Shown here: positions 16,367 through 24,046 of the stretch, piece after piece | How positions within the stretch are numbered: the first letter of the stretch is position 1 | How the letters are laid out: every line of letters begins with the position of its first letter | Made by a program: the position numbers and the translations under genes | NCBI RefSeq assembly: GCF_011762125.1 | Contig: NZ_JAASQN010000001.1 | Coordinates: forward strand, 124,001 to 188,000 | DNA: 64,000 nucleotides | From: Sphingopyxis panaciterrae | GTDB lineage: Bacteria > Pseudomonadota > Alphaproteobacteria > Sphingomonadales > Sphingomonadaceae | Direction of reading: 5' to 3' | The notes under the pieces: generated by a model | Database searches by the model: none | The model's input: only the letters and a program-made list of their open reading frames with translations | What the model was told of the DNA's origin: nothing

Positions 16367-16435
16367 GTGCGCGGCGCGGTGATGTTTGCGGTCGCTGGCG
16401 TGCGCGGGTTTCCGATGGAGTCGGTGGTGAATTGA
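16367..16435 (+). pseudogene. Orphan C-terminal fragment of a paralogue of the 14822-15346 gene
   Basis: Reading from 16367 gives VRGAVMFAVAGVRGFPMESV-VN-stop. The last 22 residues of the gene ending at 15346 are VRGGVMFAVGRTEGATVSAS-VH-stop. The shared VRGxVMFAV start, same length and same stop position show common origin. The rest of the paralogue is missing; the fragment directly follows the 29-bp repeat, as expected after an insertion or deletion. Confidence 0.75.
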
Positions 16436-16452
16436 GGCTGGCGACCGCGACC

Positions 16453-17328
16453 CTATAATTTGAAGATATTGTCCCGATGCCATGCAAGAAAGCTCGGATG
16501 GGGGCGGAGCGCCGGGTCGCGCGGTGCGATCGCCTTGCGGTCGGGCCGGAGCAGCCGGTCGAGGCTTTCGGTATCGTTGACGTGCCGCGAGACGAGGACC
16601 GAGAGGTCGTCGGCCAAGGAAATCAGGCCACGGTCGAACATCCAATGCGCGGTGCCCGAGAGCGCGAGGCCGTTGTTGACGCTGTCGGGACCATTTTGCG
16701 CCACCGGGCGAATATGCGCCGCGGCGACTTCGGCGCGGCCGCCGCCGTTGATGAATTTGAGGCCGGTCATTGCGCAGCGCTTGTCGTAAGCGGCGAGCAC
16801 GGCAGTACGGAAGACGCGGTCGCGAACGATGCGCGACGTCAGGCTTTCGGTGCGGACGCGCTCCTGCTCGAAGCGGAAGGGACGCTGGGTATCGTGAAGC
16901 GAGGGCGGCAATGGGGCGGCGGGATCACTAACGCGCGGCAGAGCACTTTCGTCGTCGCCGAGGCCAAGGTCGATGATGCGAACAAAGTCGCGCTGGCTGA
17001 GCGGGCGTACGGCCGCTTGCGCATTGGCCAGATCGCTTTCGACAAGCGCGCCATCGATCGTTCGCGGGACATTATGTGCGAAGTCGAGATAGGTGTCGGG
17101 TTTGATCAGCGCGAGATAATGGCCTTCGCGCGTGGGATCGGGAACGATCTTCTCGACCCAGGCGACGGCGTAGAAGCCCCGGCCGCCGGCCTTTACCGGT
17201 TCATAATAGACCGCCCAATCGCCTTCGAACTGGCTGGCGCGTGACAGATAGGCCTTGGGGAATTGATATTGCCGATAGGGCTCGTCGGCATAATGCGTGT
17301 CGCGGCGATGGACGAAGACCCCGGGCAT
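16453..17328 (-). CDS. HNH endonuclease (restriction-type)
   Basis: A 291-residue protein. The C-terminal half carries an HNH motif: RCAMTGLKFINGGGRAEVAA, AAHIRPVAQNGPDSVNNGLA and SGTAHWMFDRGLISLADD, with His, Asn and His in the expected order. Between them lies the pattern of the HNH_2 group found in restriction and defence loci. The N-terminal half (TYLDFAHNVPR, EGDWAVYYEPVKAGGRGFYA) may read DNA, possibly like EVE/SRA-type domains of modified-base-dependent nucleases. The gene is bracketed by 29-bp direct repeats. No methyltransferase adjoins it directly, which fits a modification-dependent enzyme, but that is inference. Confidence 0.85.
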   Translation of the reverse strand: MPGVFVHRRDTHYADEPYRQYQFPKAYLSRASQFEGDWAVYYEPVKAGGRGFYAVAWVEKIVPDPTREGHYLALIKPDTYLDFAHNVPRTIDGALVESDLANAQAAVRPLSQRDFVRIIDLGLGDDESALPRVSDPAAPLPPSLHDTQRPFRFEQERVRTESLTSRIVRDRVFRTAVLAAYDKRCAMTGLKFINGGGRAEVAAAHIRPVAQNGPDSVNNGLALSGTAHWMFDRGLISLADDLSVLVSRHVNDTESLDRLLRPDRKAIAPRDPALRPHPSFLAWHRDNIFKL

Positions 17329-17372
17329 GGGGTGGGGTTAGCCGATGAGCCTTGGCTAGGCGACGGCTAATT

Positions 17373-17401
17373 GGGGATTGTTGCACCTGTCATCGTAATT
17401 C
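17373..17401. repeat. 29-bp direct repeat right of the HNH gene
   Basis: GGGGATTGTTGCACCTG followed by TCATCGTAATTC. The tail TCATCGTAATTCG is then repeated in tandem up to about 17416. See the partner at 16335-16363. Confidence 0.85.
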
Positions 17402-17508
17402 GGTCATCGTAATTCGAATTGAGGGGCCTCGCATCAGGCTCCGCCGAGCGCGAATTGATCGGCAAAAGGATCGGAAGGTCACAAAGGTCACACCACATAC
17501 CCCTCTTC

Positions 17509-17661
17509 CTACCCTCTCTCGTGCATCGGACGCGATCGGCGATCCTTGCGCCGCTTTTTCAGCACCGCGATCCGGTCGTAAACGGCAGGATCATGGCCGT
17601 GCGCGTCGAGCGCGGTGGCGGGGGTCGGTTCGGGCGAGGGGATGGGGGTGATTTGGCTCAT
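17509..17661 (-). pseudogene. Small ORF, possibly a decayed HTH-type protein
   Basis: Fifty codons from ATG 17661: MSQITPIPSPEPTPATALDA, then HGHDPAVYDRIAVLKKRRKD and a basic end. The piece HDPAVYDRIAVLKKRRKD resembles the start of a sphingomonad family I recall as 'DPADYDWVPVLRKPRxDGW', a short helix-turn-helix protein; if so, only the first third remains. Whether it is still expressed is unclear. The rest of 17330-17818 holds only the repeats noted separately. Confidence 0.35.
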
Positions 17662-17818
17662 CCGGCAGTTTGGAGCATAGCCGAATAATGTAGGACAGCG
17701 GTTTTTGGGGTGGGGGGTGCGAAATAGGATTTGGGGGTATGCGGGGTGGGAATTTGGGGGCGTTGCACCTGTCAACGCAATCTTCCGCCGTAATCCCAAT
17801 TTAATAATGCCTCGAAAA

Positions 17819-18220
17819 TTAAGGCGTAATCAATGCCACGTTTGGAAAGTAGGTTCCTAGTTTCCCAGGATCTCTTGTAAGAACGGGGACGCCATCCACA
17901 TCTGCCTGAGCTCCGATGTAGAAATCTGGAAGAACATTCAGTTTAGTTCCAAGGTTTTGGCGATACTGGGCGTATGCTTTTCCAGCGCGAAAGAGCGCTT
18001 GATCAGAATAACCGCAGCGGGAAAAGGATAGAGTTTCCAAAACTTCGTTTGCTTGGTCTTCGGTTTCCATCGATATCGAAAATTCACTGTATACTGCGTC
18101 GGAAACTAGAATTGGGCCCACCGCTTTCGCTTTCTCTACAGCTGCCGTGCTCCATGCATGATGTTGAGAATCGGGCTCGAGAAGATCGATCAAGACATTT
18201 GTATCTACATAGGTCGTCAT
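17819..18220 (-). CDS. PIN-domain ribonuclease, VapC-like toxin
   Basis: A 133-residue PIN protein. The acidic metal site is complete: YVDTNVLIDLL (Asp6), SDAVYSEFS (Glu), LPDFYIGAQAD (Asp) and LTRDPGKLGTYFPNV (Asp). VapC-type PIN toxins are Mg-dependent RNases. The start ATG overlaps the stop of the 361-residue gene (ATGA, 18217-18220), so translation is coupled. No separate small antitoxin gene precedes it; the C-terminal tail of the 361-residue protein may do that job. Base composition is clearly more AT-rich than the neighbourhood, a sign of transfer. Confidence 0.88.
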   Translation of the reverse strand: MTTYVDTNVLIDLLEPDSQHHAWSTAAVEKAKAVGPILVSDAVYSEFSISMETEDQANEVLETLSFSRCGYSDQALFRAGKAYAQYRQNLGTKLNVLPDFYIGAQADVDGVPVLTRDPGKLGTYFPNVALITP

Positions 18221-19302
18221 TCGCCCCTCGTTATCTTCATGAGCTCGTCACTCGAAATGGCTGGCTTTATACCCTTTGCTTTAAGGGAGCTTAGAGCTTG
18301 TTCTGTCTGATGCTTTATATAGCTTTCGACATCGAAATCATCCAAATCCTCCGTATCAAAAACTTCAAATCCGGCAGCGTAGCGGGCCAAAATCTTGCAG
18401 GCGCTAGGTAGGGAGTTTTTTGCTCCTGGATTTGTCGGATGAAAGACACCGACGATGCTCTTCTCTGGTGGAGCATTGCTTAAATGATTTGGAACCAGAA
18501 CTTTTTCTCGATCTAGTATTCGGTCTTCAGAAAATCTGATACGCCCGCCGCAGGCGGAATATAGGTTGGTGAAATAGGTCGTAGCAATATCTTTTGCTAT
18601 GCTACGTTTCCCTCCGATCTGGCTAAAGCCCATTCTCATCAAATATCCGATGAGAGCTGCATCGGCGAGCTGCCCAGTACCAATCTGATCGGGTTCCACC
18701 GTTCGGTCCAAAGTTAGAAAAAGGGCACTAAGCCACCAGCGCTCAGGCTTTGGAGAACTGTAATCCGATATTCTTCCTACCCGATATAAATAGTTCAGAT
18801 TCGTGGCGAGCTTCCGGGACGTTTTTCCAACGTAGCGGCTGTCGCTTGAAACGAATTTTTCAATATCGTTGGCCGATATTCTTTTACTTTCCCAATTGAA
18901 ATCTTTATTCACTCGATCGGCAATGTAGTGAAATGCCCATAGGGCTGGTCGGTCTTGATAGGATGCGGCGCGCTTCCAACGGCCAACTTTACTTAGGTTG
19001 AAAGCAAAGAGAGCAAGCCTATCGAAATGCGCACTATGCCGAGATGTAACCGCCTGAAAAGCCAGTTCATCAAACACAACGAAATCTACTCCGTTACGGA
19101 CCTGATTATATAAGAAGAAATTGAGAGGTATGTAATCAGGTCTACCCGAAGCCGAAACGCGTTGTCGAAAAACCGCTCGAGGGACATCTGATATCTCGTT
19201 ATCGAATCCGAGGCGGATGATATCATAGAGTTCTTTGAGGCCTTGGTTACTTCGGCCCCAGCTAAAGTTTTTCGTGAAACTACCTGGGTGCCACTCTTCC
19301 AT
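18217..19302 (-). CDS. Unknown 361-residue protein between methyltransferase and PIN toxin
   Basis: The protein starts MEEWHPGSFTKNFSWGRSNQ and has no domain that I recognise. It is mixed alpha/beta and soluble, with conserved-looking aromatic stretches (RPDYIPLNFFLYNQVRNGVD, RPALWAFHYIADRVNKDFNW). The central part LATNLNYLYRVGRI and ALFLTLDRTVEP is helical. The last 45 residues (DDFDVESYIKHQTEQALSSL, LKAKGIKPAISSDELMKITR) look like the C-terminus of a PIN-toxin antitoxin, where a helix plus extended tail wraps the toxin. It starts 3 nt after the methyltransferase stop and overlaps the PIN gene by 4 nt. AT-rich, so probably acquired. Function unknown; a sensor or antitoxin subunit is inference. 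Confidence 0.8.
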   Translation of the reverse strand: MEEWHPGSFTKNFSWGRSNQGLKELYDIIRLGFDNEISDVPRAVFRQRVSASGRPDYIPLNFFLYNQVRNGVDFVVFDELAFQAVTSRHSAHFDRLALFAFNLSKVGRWKRAASYQDRPALWAFHYIADRVNKDFNWESKRISANDIEKFVSSDSRYVGKTSRKLATNLNYLYRVGRISDYSSPKPERWWLSALFLTLDRTVEPDQIGTGQLADAALIGYLMRMGFSQIGGKRSIAKDIATTYFTNLYSACGGRIRFSEDRILDREKVLVPNHLSNAPPEKSIVGVFHPTNPGAKNSLPSACKILARYAAGFEVFDTEDLDDFDVESYIKHQTEQALSSLKAKGIKPAISSDELMKITRGE

Positions 19303-19305
19303 GGA

Positions 19306-19950
19306 CTATCTTGATCCAGTTCTCTTCTTCTCGCTTATGCTATTATGAGCATAAGTTTTCCAGCCAATATCGTAAATCTCGGCTTGATTACCCCAAGCTT
19401 CCCAGCCGGGTCGTCCGCCTCGCGCAAAAAGCTCCAATCTCGGGCCAGGGCTACAGGCCTCTATAATGTCATAAAGTTCGTCAGGTTTGCGGCTGTGTTC
19501 GCGCTTTCTTGTAGCAAGAAAGTTAACTTGGCTCCGACCGGGTGGCAAGGTTCTGGCGCCCTTCCCTCGAACGCCAAACAAAATGACTTCGGTCACGTTC
19601 CTAAAATAGAATCCCACGCCTCTTCCATCAGGGCCGCCATCCTTCCGGATTTTATGCCAGATCAGATTTGTTTTATACTGATATCCCCATGCGTTCATTA
19701 CCTCCATTCCTTCGCTAAGAAGCGCGTTTGGAACCCAGAGGTATAAATGGGAAGGTCTTGCGGCGACCTCGACGACTGGAAGAGCTTTGATTTCTTCCAG
19801 ATCCATGGTGCCGTAACGGCTTAACCTATGGTGCTCAGGAGCCATCTTTCCAGTTCGGTTGGCGAAACGCCAAGGCGGGTCGGCCAAAATGGTTCCGAAT
19901 TCTCTGCCTTCAAACTCCGTGGCAAAATCTTTGACAGCTTTAAGGCTCAC
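19306..19950 (-). CDS. MT-A70-family adenine methyltransferase
   Basis: A 214-residue SAM-dependent enzyme with the catalytic DPPW motif at residues 24-27 (FGTILADPPWRF). The remaining family signatures are SHLYLWVPNALL, YKTNLIWHKIRKDG, the GRGVGFYFRNVTEVILFGVR strand region and SRKPDELYDIIEACSPGPRL. Bacterial MT-A70 proteins methylate adenine N6 in DNA, often as part of phage or defence modules. It is first in a tight three-gene operon with the 361-residue protein and the PIN toxin. AT-rich compared with flanking genes. Family assignment is secure; target sequence unknown. Confidence 0.93.
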   Translation of the reverse strand: MSLKAVKDFATEFEGREFGTILADPPWRFANRTGKMAPEHHRLSRYGTMDLEEIKALPVVEVAARPSHLYLWVPNALLSEGMEVMNAWGYQYKTNLIWHKIRKDGGPDGRGVGFYFRNVTEVILFGVRGKGARTLPPGRSQVNFLATRKREHSRKPDELYDIIEACSPGPRLELFARGGRPGWEAWGNQAEIYDIGWKTYAHNSISEKKRTGSR

Positions 19951-19975
19951 GGCTTGATACCCCTAAATGTTATCA

Positions 19976-20206
19976 TCAAACTGAAAACCCGCCCGAGTTC
20001 CGCCGGTTCGAGCTCGCCGCCAGCACCTTCTTGCCCGTCGGGGTCAGTGCCCACTTCGCGCCTTGCTGGACCACGAGGCCCAGCGTGACGAGTTCGTCGC
20101 GGACGGCATCGGTGGGGAGTTGGGGGCGGCGGTTTGAGAGGCCCTCCAGCGTCGAACGCTGCGGCTGGCTGAGGATCAGGAGTTTGGGTTTTTTCTCTTC
20201 GGTCAT
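19976..20206 (-). CDS. Small winged-helix-like protein
   Basis: Seventy-six residues beginning MTEEKKPKLLILSQPQRSTL. The order helix, RSTLEGLSNRRPQLP, then AVRDELVTLGLVVQQGAKWA and LTPTGKKVLAA resembles a winged-helix module in which the last strand pair reads 'GxWxLTPxGKxV'. It stands upstream of, and on the same strand as, the methyltransferase operon with a 25-nt gap, so it may regulate that operon or belong to it. GC content is closer to the host than to the operon. Confidence 0.65.
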   Translation of the reverse strand: MTEEKKPKLLILSQPQRSTLEGLSNRRPQLPTDAVRDELVTLGLVVQQGAKWALTPTGKKVLAASSNRRNSGGFSV

Positions 20207-20262
20207 TTTGGCCTCTGACTTCTTGTTTTGTATTGCGGGGCGGCGTTGTTGCCCTCCCCGCG

Positions 20263-20291
20263 GCGACTAGGGAGCTTCGCTCCCAAGTCGC
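20263..20291 (-). terminator. Hairpin repeat downstream of nrdB
   Basis: GCGACT (20263-20268) pairs with AGTCGC (20286-20291), and inside it GGGAGC/GCTCCC closes on a TTC loop. A second hairpin, CCTCCCC...GGGGAGG type, lies next to it toward nrdB (20298-20321). Together they fill the 20207-20334 gap and probably terminate nrdAB. Confidence 0.6.
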
Positions 20292-20334
20292 GCTGCCACC
20301 TCCCCATGCCTGCGGGAGGGGTTTTGGTGGTCGC

Positions 20335-21399
20335 TTATTCGGCGGCGATGCCGGCTTTTGCAAACATATCCTCGCCGTCGCTCTCGGCATCGGCGATCGT
20401 CGCGCTGTCGTCGTTCGCCTTGGCCTTCTTGCGGTTGTCGAAGCTGGACCAGACATTGTTCCACTCGCCGCGCGTCGCGCCCTTGCTGTACTCGGTCGCG
20501 CGGGTTTCGAAGAAGTTGGCGTGCTCGACGCCGTTGAGCAGCGGGGCGAGCCAGGGGAGGGGGTGTTCGTCGATCATGTAGATCGGCTGGAAGCCGAGCT
20601 GCCCCAGGCGCCAGTCGGCGATGTAGCGGATGTAGCGCTTGATTTCCTTCGGCGTCATGCCGGGGACGGGGCCCTGTTCGAACGCGAGGTCGATGAACGC
20701 ATCCTCGAGCCGCACCGTTTTCTGGCAGGTGTCGATGATATCTTCCTTCACCGCCTTGGTCAGGCAGCCGCGTTCCTTGGTGAAGGTGTGGAACAGCTTG
20801 ATGATGCCTTCGCAGTGGAGGCTTTCGTCGCGGATCGACCAGCTGACGATCTGGCCCATGCCCTTCATCTTGTTGAAGCGCGGGAAGTTCATCAGCATCG
20901 CGAAGCTGGCGAAGAGCTGCAAGCCTTCGGTAAAGCCGCCGAACATCGCGAGCGTACGCGCGATATCCTCGTCATTCTCGACCCCGAAGGTGCCCATATA
21001 GTCGTGCTTGGCGCGCATCTCGTCATATTCGAGGAACATGCCATATTCGCTTTCGGGCATGCCGATGGTGTCGAGCAGGTGGCTGTATGCCGCGATGTGC
21101 ACCGTTTCCATGTTGCTGAACGCGGTCAGCATCATCTTGATCTCGGTCGGCTTGAACACGCTGCCGTATTTTTCGTGGTAGCAATCCTGCACCTCGATAT
21201 CGGCCTGGGTGAAGAAGCGGAAAATCTGGGTGAGCAGGTTGCGTTCATGGTCGCTGATCTTTTGCGCCCAGTCGCGGCAATCCTCGCCCAGCGGCACTTC
21301 CTCGGGCACCCAGTGGATCTGCTGCTGGCGCTTCCAGAAATCGAACGCCCAGGGATATTCGAAGGGCTTGTAGGTCTTGCGGGCTTCCAGAAGGGGCAT
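20335..21399 (-). CDS. nrdB: Class I ribonucleoside-diphosphate reductase, beta subunit
   Basis: A 354-residue ferritin-like R2 protein that houses the di-iron/tyrosyl radical cofactor needed by NrdA. Iron ligands and the radical Tyr are visible in AFSNMETVHIAAYSHLLDTI (Glu, His, Tyr), with further ligands in GGFTEGLQLFASF and RDESLHCEG (Glu, His). The C-terminus AKANDDSATIADAESDGEDM is extended compared with E. coli NrdB. It lies downstream of nrdA on the same strand, separated by a palindromic repeat. Identification is secure. Confidence 0.96.
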   Translation of the reverse strand: MPLLEARKTYKPFEYPWAFDFWKRQQQIHWVPEEVPLGEDCRDWAQKISDHERNLLTQIFRFFTQADIEVQDCYHEKYGSVFKPTEIKMMLTAFSNMETVHIAAYSHLLDTIGMPESEYGMFLEYDEMRAKHDYMGTFGVENDEDIARTLAMFGGFTEGLQLFASFAMLMNFPRFNKMKGMGQIVSWSIRDESLHCEGIIKLFHTFTKERGCLTKAVKEDIIDTCQKTVRLEDAFIDLAFEQGPVPGMTPKEIKRYIRYIADWRLGQLGFQPIYMIDEHPLPWLAPLLNGVEHANFFETRATEYSKGATRGEWNNVWSSFDNRKKAKANDDSATIADAESDGEDMFAKAGIAAE

Positions 21400-21427
21400 G
21401 GCGGGCTATCCTCGATATCGGTTCGTG

Positions 21428-21502
21428 TGCCCCGGCGAAAGCCGGGGTCCGGTGGGATGTTGCGTACTACGCGCTGGGCCCCGGCTTTCGCCGGGGTTCA
21501 CG
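21428..21502. repeat. Palindromic repeat between nrdA and nrdB
   Basis: GTGTGCCCCGGCGAAAGCCG at the left and GGCCCCGGCTTTCGCCGGGG at the right. The arms are inverted and each contains its own GCCCCGGCGAAAGCCGGGG hairpin. The same plan with different bases occurs at 55906-55983 (GCCCCCGCGAAGGCGGGGGC), so it belongs to one REP-like family. It may lower nrdB readthrough or stabilise the nrdA message. Confidence 0.75.
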
Positions 21503-21513
21503 CGACGGGAGCG

Positions 21514-23472
21514 TTACTGGCAGGCCAGGCACTCGTCATAGTCGGTGGTCTCGGCCGACAGTTCGAACTTCGCGGCCTCGGGCGTATTGTCGGCCTCGAC
21601 CCCGCCCGCGAAGCCGGCGCGCTGGACCGATTTCGAGCGGAGATAATAGAGCGATTTGATGCCGAGTTCCCACGCGCGGTAGTGGAGCATGAGCAGGTCC
21701 CACTTTTCGACGTCGGCGGGGATGAACAGGTTCAGCGACGCCGCCTGGTCGATGTACGGCGTGCGGTCGGCGGCGAGTTCGAGCAGCCAGCGCTGGTCGA
21801 TCTCGAAGCTGGTCTTGTAGCAGTCCTTCTCGTCCTGCGTCAGGAAGTCGAGGTGCTGGACGCTGCCGCCCTTCTCCAGGATCGAGTTCCAGATATTGTC
21901 GCTGTTCTTCGCCTTGTCGACGAGCAGCGCCTCGAGATGCGGGTTGCGGATCGAGAAGCTGCCCGAGAGCGTCTTGTGGGTGTAGATATTCGCCGGGATC
22001 GGTTCGATGCACGCGCTGGTGCCGCCGCAGATGATGCTGATCGACGCGGTCGGCGCGATCGCCATCTTGCAGCTGAAGCGCTCCATCACGCCCTGATCGG
22101 CGGCATCGGGGCAGGGGCCGCGCTCGTTGGCGAGCAGCATCGACGCCTGATCGACCTGCGCGCGGATATGCTTGAAGATGCGCAGGTTCGACGATTTCGC
22201 CATCGCGCCTTCGAACGGCAGGCCGCGCGCCTGGAGGAAGCTGTGGAAGCCCATGACGCCGAGGCCGACCGAGCGTTCGCGCGACGCGCTGTACTTGGCG
22301 CGTGCCATTTCGGGCGGGGCGCGGTCGATATAGTCCTGCAGGACATTGTCGAGCATGCGCATCACGTCTTCGATGAACTGCTTGTCGCCGTTCCACTCGT
22401 CCCAGGTTTCGAGGTTGAGCGACGAGAGGCAGCAGACCGCGGTGCGATCATTGCCGAGATGGTCGCGGCCGGTCGGCAGGGTGATTTCCGAGCAGAGGTT
22501 CGAGGTCGAGACCTTGAGGCCGAGGTCGCGGTGATGCTTGGGCATCATGCGGTTCACCTGGTCGATGAAGATGATGTAGGGCTCACCGGTCGCGAGGCGC
22601 GTTTCGACGAGCTTCTGGAACAGCGAGCGGGCGTCGACCGAACCGCGGACGCTCTGGTCCTTCGGCGAGCGGAGGTTGAATTCGCTGCCGTCGCGGACGG
22701 CTTCCATGAACTCGTCGGTGATGAGGACGCCGTGGTGGAGGTTGAGCGCCTTGCGGTTGAAGTCGCCCGAGGGTTTGCGGATTTCGAGGAATTCCTCGAT
22801 CTCCGGGTGGCTGATGTCGAGATAGCAGGCGGCCGAGCCGCGGCGGAGGCTGCCCTGCGAGATGGCGAGGGTCAGGCTGTCCATCACGCGGACGAAGGGG
22901 ATGATGCCGCTGGTCTTGCCATTGAGGCCGACCGGCTCGCCGATGCCGCGCACGCTGCCCCAATAGGTGCCGATGCCGCCGCCGCGCGAGGCGAGCCAGA
23001 CATTCTCGTTCCACGTCTCGACAATGCCTTCGAGGCTGTCGGGGACCGAGTTCAGATAGCAGCTGATCGGCAGGCCGCGGCCGGTGCCGCCGTTCGAGAG
23101 CACCGGGGTGGCAGGCATGAACCACAGGCGCGAAATATAGTCGTAAAGGCGCTGGGCGTGATCCTGATCGTCGGCATAGGCCGACGCGACGCGCGCGAAG
23201 AGATCCTGGTAGGATTCGCCGGGGAGGAGGTAACGGTCCTCAAGCGTTTCCTTGCCGAAGTCGGTGAGCAGCGCGTCGCGGCCGCGGTCGGTGACGATAT
23301 CGAACCGGCGCGCATGGACCGCGGGCTGGCCGCTGTCATTGAGCTTTGCCGCGGGCGCCGAAGCGGATTTCGATTCGCCAGCCGATTCGGTTGCTGCCGG
23401 AGCGTCATTCTTCGTCAGTTCCACTGTCGCCACGTCGCTCGTCTCCACTCGTTCGCTTTCCCGAAAATCCAT
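21514..23472 (-). CDS. nrdA: Class I ribonucleoside-diphosphate reductase, alpha subunit
   Basis: A 652-residue catalytic subunit from ATG 23472 (MDFRESERVETSDVATVELT); an in-frame ATG at 23589 would add 39 basic residues with no support and would run into the control region. Active-site residues are visible: Cys in GLPISCYLNSVPDS, the Asn-x-Cys-x-Glu radical triad in STSNLCSEITLP, and the tail pair in YDECLACQ that is re-reduced by thioredoxin. It lacks the full N-terminal ATP-cone seen in E. coli NrdA, so allosteric control may be simpler. NrdR-like boxes lie upstream. Identification is secure. Confidence 0.95.
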   Translation of the reverse strand: MDFRESERVETSDVATVELTKNDAPAATESAGESKSASAPAAKLNDSGQPAVHARRFDIVTDRGRDALLTDFGKETLEDRYLLPGESYQDLFARVASAYADDQDHAQRLYDYISRLWFMPATPVLSNGGTGRGLPISCYLNSVPDSLEGIVETWNENVWLASRGGGIGTYWGSVRGIGEPVGLNGKTSGIIPFVRVMDSLTLAISQGSLRRGSAACYLDISHPEIEEFLEIRKPSGDFNRKALNLHHGVLITDEFMEAVRDGSEFNLRSPKDQSVRGSVDARSLFQKLVETRLATGEPYIIFIDQVNRMMPKHHRDLGLKVSTSNLCSEITLPTGRDHLGNDRTAVCCLSSLNLETWDEWNGDKQFIEDVMRMLDNVLQDYIDRAPPEMARAKYSASRERSVGLGVMGFHSFLQARGLPFEGAMAKSSNLRIFKHIRAQVDQASMLLANERGPCPDAADQGVMERFSCKMAIAPTASISIICGGTSACIEPIPANIYTHKTLSGSFSIRNPHLEALLVDKAKNSDNIWNSILEKGGSVQHLDFLTQDEKDCYKTSFEIDQRWLLELAADRTPYIDQAASLNLFIPADVEKWDLLMLHYRAWELGIKSLYYLRSKSVQRAGFAGGVEADNTPEAAKFELSAETTDYDECLACQ

Positions 23473-23647
23473 CTTATTCGCCCCCGATCTGACCCGCGCC
23501 ACGCGGCGCTTTGTTCCTGTCTTGTTCGACTCAGGGCGAAGCCCCGATCCTAGCATCTTACCCGTCCCGGTGGCACCTGTTTTCGGCACGCGAAGAGGGT
23601 TTTCCCGTGTCCATATGGGATGGACGACGGAAATCCGCCACTTGCAG

Positions 23648-23700
23648 CCAAATACTATTTCTTGGGGTGCCCCCGTGGTTGAACCACCACCTATAGTGCC
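23648..23700 (-). promoter_or_regulatory. Candidate NrdR boxes upstream of nrdA
   Basis: Two AT-rich imperfect palindromes: CCAAATACTATTTCTTGG at 23649-23666 and ACCACCTATAGTGCCA at about 23685-23700. The minus-strand reading CACTATAGGTGG resembles the NrdR consensus ACACWATATATWGTGT in part. Their centres are about 36 bp apart, slightly more than the 31-32 bp usual for paired NrdR sites. A third similar palindrome, ACCACATATTGTGGCA, lies farther off at 23919-23934. Confidence 0.4.
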
Positions 23701-23998
23701 ACGTCGGCGCTGTGATGCAAGACGGTAAATGACAGATTAGCGACTCGGTTCGTCGATATTTTGATTCGCTTCGTCGTGCGGAACGAAGGGGTCCGGGGCA
23801 AAAGCCCAGCCTTTCCGCGGCCCCGCGCCCGATCGGCGGCTAAGGCACGGATGCAGCCAATTTTTTTCGGGTCGGTGAAGACCCCTGCAGCGCACGTCGC
23901 GGCGGCCGCGATTTGCCTACCACATATTGTGGCACAGGAACCTTTTGACGCAAGAGGGGTTAACCAAGCATCGGTGTTCGAGCGGCACCAGCCCATAG

Positions 23999-24031
23999 AA
24001 AAAGGGCCCCGGCGATGCCGAGGCCCTTTTC
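23999..24031. terminator. Bidirectional terminator after the 20-codon ORF
   Basis: AAAGGGCC (24001-24008) and GGCCCTTT (24022-24029) form the stem, extended inward by CGGC/GCCG around GAT. It has A residues on one side and T residues on the other, so it works in both directions. It lies 16 nt after the stop of the small ORF. Apart from this and the NrdR-like sites, 23701-24046 holds no gene that I can support. Confidence 0.85.
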
Positions 24032-24046
24032 TAACTCTGGTAGCCG

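Noticed and set aside
17352..17651. A 99-codon plus-strand ORF next to the HNH gene
   Set aside because: It begins inside the repeat-bearing gap, has no ribosome site and a random-looking basic translation.
20233..23553. A 1106-codon plus-strand open frame opposite nrdB and nrdA
   Set aside because: It is antisense to two unmistakable enzymes, has no ribosome site, and is Arg/Ala/Asp/His-rich in the way GC-rich antisense frames are. It is a by-product of codon bias.
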